DNA from: Silene noctiflora
Lineage: Eukaryota; Streptophyta; Magnoliopsida; Caryophyllales; Caryophyllaceae
DNA length: 35,661 nucleotides
Direction: 5' to 3'
Assembly: GCA_009801015.1 (NCBI GenBank)
Contig: VHZZ01000670.1
Span: forward strand, 3,301-38,961
Part shown: positions 9,401-21,400 of the stretch, one piece after another
Position numbering within the stretch: position 1 is the stretch's first letter
Layout of the letters: each line of letters opens with the position of its first letter
The notes under the pieces: model-generated
What the model was told of the DNA's origin: nothing
The model's input: the letters and a program-made list of their open reading frames with translations, nothing else
Database searches by the model: none
Position numbers and translations under genes: made by a program

Positions 9401-12400
9401 ATTTAAAAAAATTCATTTGCAATGGAGCTGAAGGTTTACGATTGAGATTATGATATAATATAGCATAATAACTCATCAAATTGTTTGTGCTTCTTTTGTT
9501 GTGAAATAATGGCTGTTCAATGCAAATTTTGACCCAATTTCCATCACGGATTATCTGAAAACATCTGGGTCAGGTTGCATACATGTGACTCTTTGCTACG
9601 CCATAGGTGAGACTTGAGAGCCTCTAGGCACTCCGACACTGTTATTTTTTTGGAATTATCACCTTTCTCCAGGCTTTATCCTTGTTTTTCTGCCATTACA
9701 GTAGACATATACTCTGTGATAATTACATCATTGTTGGACATGTCAACCTACGTGGATCCAACATCACGTGAGCGGTGGTTGTCTTCTTGTAACTGCATGG
9801 CACCATGGACTTTATCTGTAGCACATTGAACCAAATTGCTAAATTCAAACAAACAAATAAGAAATATAGGACAACGCTTTTAGATCTTTCTTAGACCATG
9901 AGTAAACATGATAGATTATCCAATCATGGTGAGAGTTAGAAAGGATAGAGTTGATGAGAGGAGGTGTAGGTCACACAGCAAGAGGACCCCTTAGATCTTT
10001 CTTAGACCATGAGTAAACATGATAGATTATCCAATCATGGTGAGAGTTAGAAAGGATAGAGCTGATGAGAGGAGGTGTAGGTCACACAGCAAGAGGACCT
10101 TGGTCGAGGTGAGGTATCTGGTTAACAAAGAAGCAGTAGCATTGGAAGCGGTAACGGCGAGAGATCACGTACATCGATAGTAGTTCGGGATTCCATCGAC
10201 GGTGTTGACGGGTTTCCCAATGTCGTCTTTGCTACAAAGGAGCACCGAGACAGGTTCGATGATCTTCGCTCTACTCCAATTCATTCTACTCTTTTTTTAG
10301 ATGTTAAATCATTAGACTTGATGGGTTTGCGAGAACTCGTAATTGAGTTGCTAAATGGGACCAGAACAATTGGACTTTCTACTACCCTTTGACATACGAA
10401 TTTTTCAGTAGTTTTGAATATGACCCAAAGATGTTCATAACAATGTGATTGAGGGACGGCTATCATTTCGTCTTCTCAATAGTTTGGTCACCTTGGGTTT
10501 GGCTCACATTGGCAACACAACCTCCCCTAGCCTATTAAGACCAAACATAAAGGCAAATGATGTTGACCACTCCTACCCTGCCCATCGCTATTGGTTTTGA
10601 CTAATAGGAGGTACTATTTTTGAAGCCTAATAATTTGAACATTATCGAGCAACATATGCTTGCTGAATGTCGATTATGGTGACCCCTTTGTATCGAATGT
10701 GGCCGAGCTCTTTGCCGCTCATTTTGTTAGCGTAGAGGGTCTTGTATCGATTCAATGTGGTGGTGTTGTGAATCACTTGGCTTGATGTCTCATTCCGGGT
10801 TTTCCACTAGAGCATTTTCTACCAATAGGCCATGAGGAACCTAAAACTTTAGATGCACGCGGCCTATTGAACATTAAACACATTGATCTCTCTCCACTTT
10901 CTGAAAGAGAAACCGACTTCGCAATGAAAGGTAGAGGGAAAGAGGATGGTTCCCTTACCTTGCTATAATTTGCGTGCCCTTATCGTGTTACCAAAGTTTG
11001 ACCCCACTCTTAACCCTATGAAATCCATGCCTTCGACCCCATCTTACATCTTATCTACTTACATCTTATCTACTTACATCTTATCTACTCTCAGCTCGAC
11101 AGTCTTCGGGGTCCGCTATGCCCCCTCTAACGTGTCACATACCGACTATATCGACGCCACCACCATTCGTCCTTCCCCTTCACATAGGCACGCAACATAT
11201 GAAAGGCACGCATCAAACCTCCCCAACCCTTGCTTGTCCCCCGACAAGCAGTAGACCAAAGACAGAATAGAGGACAAATGGAGCGGCATACAACTCAAAG
11301 CTAGATATACTAATCAGTCGGAACCAATAGCGGAGGGCAGGGTGGTCAACATCATTACCTCTATGTTTGGTGCGGGGGTTGGTAGAAATAGACCTCAAAA
11401 GGGGTCTAATAGGCTCCTCTCTCGGGGTGGTCGTGTTGCCAACGTGATCCAACTAAAGGTGACCGAGGTGACCAGCTATAGTGAATTGAGAAGACGAAAT
11501 GATACTTGTCCCTCAATCACATAGTTATCAACATCTTTGGGTTCATATTCAAAACTAGTTCATATTCAAAACTACTGAAAAATTCGTATGTCAAAGGGGC
11601 ATACGTGTCTTCAAGTATAGCAGAAAGTCCAATTATTCCAGGCCCATTAAGTAATTCAATTACGGGTTCCTGCAAACCATCAAGTCTAATGATTTAACAT
11701 CTAAAAAACGAGTAGGATGAATTGGAGTAGAGCAAAGATCATCGAGCGTCTTTCGGTGCTCTTTTGTAGCGAAGATGACATTGGGAAACCCGTCAACACC
11801 GTTCATGGGTTCCCGAACTACTATCGTGTACCCGATCTCTTGCCGTGTTACCGTTTCCGCCTCTACTGCTATTTTGTTGACGGGATACCTCACCTCGACC
11901 CTGGGTCCTCTTGCTTTGTGACCACCACCACGTGCTGTTGCTTGACTGCTATGGCCTGCCATTGCACCGCTTTGACCAGCCGCTCGACTCCCTCGACAAA
12001 CCACATTGACTCAGCCGATCTCTTTCGCTTACCTCGACTATCCATCTCCAATTAATTATCTCACAAACTCGAAAAAAATCAGATTATCAACACTAGAAGA
12101 ATTGAAATCCCTAATTTATTCTTCAAACCCTAACCCTACTTCAAATTAATGGAATTTGGGAAGATGGGTCTATTTGATTGATAGAATCCTGAGGTGGAAT
12201 TGATTTTGTGAAGTAATTTATGATAGATATGTGGAGATTGATTGGAAGAATTTAGGAGATAAAGGATGGATTAACGAGGGAGATTAGGGAACTTGTGAGG
12301 GAGGGTTTGTGTTTGGTCTGTGAACTGGGTTGTTGTAAATGAGGAATAAAGGGGATTTTGGAGAGGAAATAGAATTAAGTGCTTTGTGCATAAATTCGAA

Positions 12401-15400
12401 ATGTCGATCGACTTGAAGATATTATTGATCGATTCACCTTATTAACCCCTATGTCGAAATACAAATTGTCGATCAACATTAATGGTGGTCGACTGGTCCT
12501 CAATTACACGTCCAATTCAGATCGACTATACTCACAAAATTCCATCCTCCTACTCTTCTTCGCTGTACGAGTTCCGCATCGTTCTCGCCAATAAGCTACA
12601 CAACGTGCTCAAAAGTAATTAGTCCCTCTCCCTCACTCACTAAGCAATGCAAACCGTAATTTGAGTCTAACTAATTGCTTTAATAATGAATCTAAATAAA
12701 CTAAGAATAGATGATAAAATGAATTACCAGTGATCTGACTAAGTTAAAATGCAACTAAATACAATGTTTATTAACGAACCTAGAATGAATGCTAATAAAT
12801 CACTATTATGCAATTCATTTAAACTAAATGCAAACGATGCAATAATTAATGAATGTAATACAATTTAATCTAGATGATTTATGCTAAATTAGTAGTGACT
12901 AAATGTAGTGCAAGTTTACTAATCTATGAAAAATGCAATTAACTTATAAAATGCAATGAATGAATGAGTGAATTAAAACTACCTGTCTCTAATTAAATGC
13001 AACCAAATGTAATTTTGCGGTTAACTAATGAATGAAAATGCATGACCTTTGTTACCTCATCTATGCAGCATTGGTAACGGGTTCGAGGTACAACACCTCA
13101 ACCTCTCCAATAAAATCGTCCTTACCAAAATATCCCCTTGAACTTTTCACCAGAAGCATTCTCCAATTTATTTAACAGAACCAGACTTCGACACACGACA
13201 CATCCTAACATCCTGCATCATGTGTACGAGGCTTATGACCTTAAGGGTTAATCTGATGCATACAAATATCCGGACTAATACCTTTCAGGTCAAGCTGTAT
13301 CCCATAGCTTTCTTATTCTTTTTAAGAACAACCAACAAATCAGCAAGTTGGCTAGCATCAAGTGTGGAACCAACAATGTCCGGATAGTGTTCTGATTCAT
13401 CTAGTAAAGCATACTTAAGGTGAGAGGGAAGGGGTTTAAGTTTGCGTTTGGTTACCTCAACAACATAAGAGGTTTCCATCAACCTCTTTACCGTCTCACC
13501 CTTTTCAGTAGTAAACTCTCGGCCCTGCATCTTCTGCACAATTATCAAAAACTTTCAAAGCCTCTAACGAGGGAACCCGATCAAAAATCAAACATAGACT
13601 CATCAACAATGTCGATAGCATAACAAGCTCTATCATGTTAAAGGTCACTTTATCATCCCCCACCTCAAGAGTCAAGCGTCCATGCTTGACATCAATGATA
13701 GCCCCTACAATATGTAAAAGCGGTCGGTCTACCCATCCTCAGACATATCTAGCACAATGAAAGACATATCTAGCACAATGAAATCGACAGTTATAAAGAA
13801 TTTACCTATCCGAACATGGACGACCTCTTGAGACACCTAGGGGTCACTTAACTATTCTATCGGCCATTTGAAGAGTCACATTAGTGACTTTAAGGTCATC
13901 CATATTCAATTTCTCCTCACATAAGGCCTTGTCAATCACATGTGTTCCAATTGTACATGGGATAGAGAAACTACCGAGTCTTTCAATTTGGGTGGAGACT
14001 TGTTTTGTAAGAGTGCACTCTTCGGTAAATGCAATAGTCTCCATTTCATTAAAATTTCTCTTACGTGTCAAAATGTCTTTCATAAATTTAGTGTAAGAGG
14101 GTACTTGGGTGATTAGCTCGGTACGATGATAAGAGATGATCAATCTATTATCCTAATTAATGACCGTTACAAATCCATGGCTCCCCTAAATCCTAGCAAG
14201 AATTTAGTTATGCGTATTTAAATTAACAATGACAATAACAATAATAACAATGATAAGAGATGAATTCATGATGGAAAAAATTAAACATAAAACTAATGAT
14301 AATGAAGAATAAGTAGAGAATAAGCGATGACAAGAATGATTAAAGAAGAATGAAGGTTAATTGAAATTACCAATAATCCGGAAAGAGTAGAGGAGAGATT
14401 ACAATAATCGCTAGATCTAAAAGTAGAGGGAGTTTTTACGTAAGAAGTATTTAACCAGTAGAAAAAAAATGAGATCCCTTAATAAAATGTTTACAAGATC
14501 GGTTTTATACTAAGTCTATAAACTAGAGTAAATAATCAACTAATGGGCCTAACTCATGAGATAAAATCCGGCCAAATAAAACAGTCTAGTCGATCGACCA
14601 TCAGTGTCCCACTCGATTGACCATTCGATCGACCATCACCAGTCTTCAAAATCCGCAGCTCCTGTGTCGATAGTTCATTGGTTGTTCGACCAATATAAGC
14701 TCCAGTCGATCAACTTACAAGGGGCCGATCGACTCATCTGCATCTACTATCAGCTCTTTCATAGTTCAGTTCTGTGTAAGCTTCCAAGAGGACGGCTTTC
14801 GCATTCCATTAGTAACATGATGAAGAACAGGAGCTTCTTTACCTTGGTTGACGGGATTTGACTTTAATAAGTGCATTCGTACCCAAAACCTTCGTAAGTC
14901 ACACAACACACCTAAAGTAGCAAAAAATAGGAGGAAACAATAGCGATATGATCAAACAATGCATAGAAATGCGCGCCAATTAGGAGAATAAACGCATATG
15001 AAAGGCATGCATCAGTAGCCATGTATATAGATGATTGATGAGAGGATAGGGAATGAGTCCCTTTTGGGTGTTTGGCTCTCATGAAGTTAATCAATATATG
15101 TGCCAAGGTCTTGGTAGTTTTTTTGTTTTTCAATGACATCCTTCTTGTCATAATATTATAAAAATCGCAAGAACCATTCTAATTTATTTAATTCTCCTTA
15201 TGAGCAGACAATAACACTGATTAATGTAAATTATTTGTTGGAGAGAAAACAATGGTATACAGGTAGGAGGAGAGAGAGTGAGATGATAGGTTAATTTCTA
15301 AACGTGGTCTTAAACTCATTGACTATAGGCTATATAGTAATGCATGCGCGTTGGTTCAGTGGTTGAGTAGATTGTTTATACTAGATTGTTTATTCTAACA

Positions 15401-18400
15401 TTTACCATCTCAACTCTGCAAAGTTCAGAATTTTTTTTGCAATACTATTATTCTAAAAAATAATCTATAATACGTATTTACTTATTTTATTTATTCACTT
15501 AGTTTTCTACTTACTAGTTTACATATTTTGGCGATTTTTACATTTTATGGTATGAAATTGTTAGAGTTCCATGTGCAACATGGTTTTTATTCCTTCTTTG
15601 TGTGTGCATTGTCATGAGCTGATAGTCTTATTGCATTCAATTTTTGATGAAATAGGTACTACAATGGTTTGCAATCTTTGGAGAATTTATTACTTCCATT
15701 TTAGTTTGATCTGTTTTTACGTATGATTCTGACTTTTACCATCTGTTGATGCCTAGTGGTTATTTTCTTGAAGATGCAATGGCCGTCTCCTGTGGACATT
15801 CGTTTGGTGGTCTCATGCTAAGGAAAGTTGTGGAATCGGTAGGACAATTTACTTGTTTCTAGTTTATATCTCTTTAATGTTGTTATAGTTTGTAGCTTTT
15901 TCTCGAGCGCCTGATTGCATAGCCTTATTTTTTGCGCAATGAGTTGATAATTCTATCAGCGTAAAAGGCCCAAGGTTTGAAGTATGAATAACTAAAGGGT
16001 GAGGCATAAAGTTATCTGCCATTGTTTGGATTTCCAGTTGTCAATTACTGCAATTAAAAATATGTATTTTCTGCATGGGATTCGGAGCTATTTTATGTTA
16101 TCAATGCCTCACTTAAACTGTTCTCGAACAACGCATTAAGGGACCCTTTTGATGCCAGATATTCCGGGTGATGATCTAGGCATTCAGTTATAGATAAGAT
16201 AATGCTTAAAGAGCTTTAAGGTTGTCTAAGAAAGAACACATTTATTTCTATGAGATGGGGAAACATGTTCCTGCTTTGTCTTTGGTATTTACAACTCTAT
16301 TTTAGTCTCTCACTTATTTTTCCTTGTGCAAATTGTAGCTTGCGAACCTGTCGTATGTATAGTATTTGTTGTCGTCTCTCATCATGCAAGGTGGGAGTGA
16401 TATAAAATTGATAGACAATATGCACTGTGCTAGTTTCTTCTCCCAGCTTTTTCTTGGGCATTCTTATCTTACCAAATTGTCACCTGTTTGACATTCACAG
16501 CCTCTTGTTGGATGAGCTGCAATGTTTGGATTCTATATTTTAAAGGACTTAGCAAATTTTCTTTAAATATAAAGCTGTCTTTTATAAGCATGAGTTGGGA
16601 AGGAATCCTTTTCTACTTTGTGCTTAAGGTTCTTTGGGGGAATCTTCTTTGGTTTGGATGCTCAGTCCTCCTATGTGAATTGAGTTTTTTTTTCTTCCTT
16701 CTTTTTTTTCTCTCTCTCTTTATTTTCTTCTTCTTCTTTTTTTTTTTTTTTTTGCTTCTTGCTGGGGGAAACACATAAAATTTCCGGAAAACAGCAAATA
16801 GGGTTGTCCTTTTAGATGGAGCCAAAAGTACATGTACGGAGTACTCAATTTGGCTTTGGTATCTAAGGGGTTATGTCAAATTCACTATGGTCCAAAAAAT
16901 CCCTGTTGTGTTTTTTCCGCTCCGATGACGTAACAGGTTTCCAGTTTTTAGCCAAGTACCATTTGCAAATAACCTCTATTTTATCCAGCAGCAGAAAGGC
17001 TGGTACATAAGAACTCAACCTCCCTTTTTAACCTTCTTTTAGTGGAGTGTCTTTATAGACATTAGGCTAATGATCATGAGAACAAAGACGGTTATTTATT
17101 TGAAATGATGACAACAATAGAAGTATTTTCTTTTTTAAATGTAAAAATGGTAGACTGAAATTTGAAATGTTTCAACTTGTAATCCCGCACATCTAAATTT
17201 CATATTTCATAGAAACTGAGGTATTGGAAATTTTGATTGCTATTTTGAGAGTATGAAGATAGATTATTGTAATTAATCTTTATTGTGTGTAGAAGGGGAA
17301 ATCTATCTTAATAAGGTATGGCTTTCCTGTATATGAATTTATATTATACTCAAAATTCAAAAACTAAGAATGGAAAGATAGAAGCGGGTGTAAAACCTCA
17401 TCCTAGATTTATATTGGCGAAGACAGCTGGTCACTTCGGTTATCTGTTGTGAGATGGTTGCCAATGATTGCTTACACTTAAACACTGATTGCAGACATTT
17501 GCTGTCAATTAGTCTTCATAAGTAGGAAATGTTATTTGTTAGGGTTTTTGCTACGTTGTGAATGGAAGCATTATCTAAGAGGGGAAATAATAAATGGTTC
17601 GTAGATATGAATGTCTTGTTATATGATAAACTCGTGTTTTCAAAGATATATTTAGGAATTAAATTGATATCTAATCACCTGCAAGTGAAAACTTGCTGAT
17701 ATATTGTCAAGCTGTGACAATCGTTGCCGTCCTATTGCGAAATCCCGCCCCCAGAGTTTTAATACCTTGATAAAAACCTATGTAGGCCGTAAACCACTAC
17801 AACAGACTGAACCCCTTTCACTTTGGTTCATTGTGACCTGCTGTTTTTATGCCTGCTGGTTCTTATTCTGTAGTTTTCTTTTACTCCCTCCCATCCAAAC
17901 CAAAGGTAACATGGGAGGGAGCACAAGTTTTAAGAAAAGAGAGAAAAGGTAAGGGTATTATTGGAATTGAAGTAGGACCACGTATAAGTTGATTAAAGGA
18001 GGGCCACAAACATGATGGCATTGCATGTAAATAATAAGGGTCTATGAGGAGTCTTTGGTAATGTTTTTTACCAAAAAAAGAATGGGTAGTTTGGTTTTGA
18101 TGGTCCGAATAAGGTAAGTGTTACCCTTGGTTTGGATGAGAGGGAGTATTTATTAGTCATTTGCGCCAGATAAAGTTGAATGTAAATGAGGACTAAATTC
18201 ATGACTGAACTTTTTTTTTCCTCCTAAAAAGTGCGTTACTGACCTAATATTGATACTTCTCTAGCAAGATATGAAATATAATAACGGAAATTTCCCATGG
18301 TACCCTCTAACTTTGGCAGATTACACATGGTACCCCTCATTTTAAGTTTTTACATATGGTACCCCTGTATTTACCTTTTTTTCTTCCCAAAATACCCTTA

Positions 18401-21400
18401 CCTGACTTTCCGTCATAACGTCGTTAGTATTATTGACATGGACGCCTTTTTAGTACCTAATACACAATCATTATGATTCTATTAGTCTAAATAAGATAGA
18501 AACCACACCTACAAAATACTTTACATCTTCTAAAACCAAAAACCAAAAAATCTAAAACCTAAATCCTAAATCCTTAATCTCTCATGATCTCCATCTTCTT
18601 AAAAAAACCCCAAATTTACATTCATTTTAATATTTTGAGCAAAATATTTCCATTTTCTCAGAAAATAGAAATTCACCCCGACCCATTCCGCAACTTTCAA
18701 TTTCATTTCTCTGGGCTAATTTCAATTTTCAATTCCATTTCTCAGAAAATACATAACAAAGCTTTACATTCAAATAAGTATTAGGTAAGAGAATCATATA
18801 AACAAAAGAAATAGGATGACGCAAAATCATATGCGAAAGTAGAAAGCTTTGGATTTCAAGCATACATGTGAATTAAATGGGTCAACTTTGGAAAAAATAA
18901 AGTTGGTGAAGAGTTGTCAGATCTTNGGTAAGAGAATCATATAAACAAAAGAAATAGGATGACGCAAAATCATATGTGAAAGTAGAAAGCTTTGAATTTC
19001 AAGCATACATGTGAATTAAATGGGTCAACTTTGGAAAAAATAAAGTTGGTGAAGAGTTGTCAGATCTTGTGATTTGAGAATTCAAACTCAAGTTCAAGTA
19101 CATGTGGTTTTTATGCTCTTCAACTCACCACTCACCACCTCACCACTCACCACATTACTTCACTCCTGCTACTTTGTTTCTTTTATTTATTTTTCTGAGA
19201 CTTGTGTTTTTTTTTTTCTCAGTTTTTCATTACAATTTACATTTACTCACACTCCGATCATTTTAGGGAAAGTAGTGAGAGAAAGGGCTTTAGGTTTTAG
19301 GTTTTTGCGTTTTTTTGTAATTTATGAAAAAAATAAGAAATAGAAATATTTTGCACAAAATATTAATATGAATGTAAATTTGGGGGTTTTTTTTAGGAAG
19401 ATGAAGATTAGGAGAGATTAGGGATTAGAAGATGTAAAAGATGAAGATTAGGGATTAGAAGATTGTTCTGGGTAAAAGTAATAAGATGTAAATTAAAGTA
19501 TTTAGAAGATGTAAACTAACGGTGTTATGACGGAAAGTTAGCTAAGAGTATTATGGGAAAGAAAAAGGTAAACACGTCTTTACCATTTGTAAAGACTTAA
19601 AATGAGGGGTACCGTGTGTAATCTGCCAAAGTTCGAGGGTATCATGGGAAATTTCCGATATAATAATGGCTTGTAATCAACAGTCAGACGTAATTAATAA
19701 AAAAAATACCTTCTCTCTCAAAAGACTGCCAATCAACGGTAACGATTAACAGTGTCAATGATAGAAGATAACGACATAAATATGTTACTGTTGCTCAAAA
19801 GCAAATGGAGTTTGAATGTCCTCTTTGCTCTCAGGCCACTAACACTTTCTTTCAAAACTCATGATGGTGAATTTTTTTAAAGAGGGAGAGAATGGTGGTG
19901 ACATAGTACAATCAAGTTTTGTTTGAAAATGAATAGCTGCTGGACATTCAAATCAAATTTTATTGGCTCCGAGTTACAATCTAGTTGAGTTAGTTAGCAA
20001 GATGATTGTTATAGTAACTGGTTAAAGGAGAGATTTTTAATAATTCTTCTTCTTGGCCACCCATATAGCATAAGGGAATCGTGAGTTATTTTCAAGTTTT
20101 GTTTGTTGATTGTTTGCTGAAATTAAATATTGAATTCGTGGGTTCTCAATATGGAGACCAGTAATTGTGTGCTGTCACTCAAACTCGTTTAGAACTACCC
20201 GATACGAGTGCGTGTCCAAGTGTCGGACTCAGCTAATTTATTGAAAGATATATGAATTTATTGAAAGATATATGCATATTTTGGCTTAAAATGAGGTGTG
20301 TAAGTGTCATAAGTGTTAAGACATGGGTAGGTGAGGGAATAGAAGAGTTGGAGTAACATAGTTTGTGTGATGCTAAAGTTATGAATTTGCTTTTATTGTT
20401 GTCAACTTGTCATATACAGTACGAAATATCATTACTTCGTTTTTTTGTTTTGGCAGTCAAGGTGCTCGCTCTGCCACGCAGAAATTGAGACCCGATCAAT
20501 GATTCCTAATCTTGGTATGTACTTTTTAGGTTGTATTTCTCCCTTTTAAAGGCTCTTTTCTGAGAGGCACTTGTGGAATATGGTTAATACCTAATGACTT
20601 TGCTCAAGAGGCCACTCTGTTTTGTGTAATAATAAGGGAACTTTTTCAATTACTTTTCCTTTTTTGCTTGTGAGTGGTTATGGTTATTGCTATTCAATGT
20701 TCTCTGTGAAGCTTTGAGGGCTGCTGCTTCAGTGGTGAGACATGAGGATGATCGAAAGCTCTTCCATAATGCAGCACTAAGAAAATGGCGAAAAGAAATG
20801 GGTGATCAGACTGATCTGGGAAAAAGGATGAATAAGGTTTTTACTTTGCTGCTATTTCGCCCTTAAGATGCTTTTTAAATTACTAATGTTTAGTCGTCCT
20901 TGTTTGTACACACACTTTATCTCTTGTTAAGGTTATTAGTAAACCACTGAAGTCCATGTTCGGTTATACCGATCAAAATGAGGCAGAACTAAAAATATTG
21001 GAACCCCTATTTGATATATCAGCTCCAGGCATAGAGCTGTCAAAAGATGACCCGATCAGAAAACCGTTCTTATCCTGCCCGAAATATATCCGTATTTATG
21101 CTCTTTTCAACCTGAACTGAAACGACTCGACCCAATAATAACTCCACATTTAGGGTTAAGACTCGCCCGACCCGAGAATAGTTACATTTATTGAAATTTT
21201 GTATTTAGAGCAAATAAAACTAATATAAAATGATAAAAATAATCTAAATTTTCAAAAGTTTGAAATAGAATATGCTTATATCTGTTTTAAAACATATTGT
21301 TACCACATGGTTAATTACTCAATGATTACCAAATAAATATAATCACTGCTTTTCATGTAGGATCTTATAACTTGTGTCAAATATTCTTAAAGTAGAATCT

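Larger units (their letters stand above)
9335..15756 (+). other. Intron 6 of U-box gene, 6.4 kb, retroelement-filled
   Basis: The donor is TC|GTAAGT and the acceptor is TAG|TGG. Genuine intron-like sequence occupies about 9335-9879 and 15015-15756. Between them are gypsy gag relics in opposite orientations, a 111-bp tandem duplication, a pol relic and an LTR-like end. The splice would have to skip more than 6 kb; the flanking exons remain intact and in frame. Confidence 0.8.

Noticed and set aside
15340..15440. tRNA or tRNA-derived SINE candidate
   Set aside because: ggttcagtggttgag resembles a box A, but no convincing box B or cloverleaf follows, and no target duplication is seen.
16488..16825. 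Frames over the polypyrimidine tract
   Set aside because: The translations are Phe/Leu or Lys/Arg runs from a CT microsatellite in an intron.
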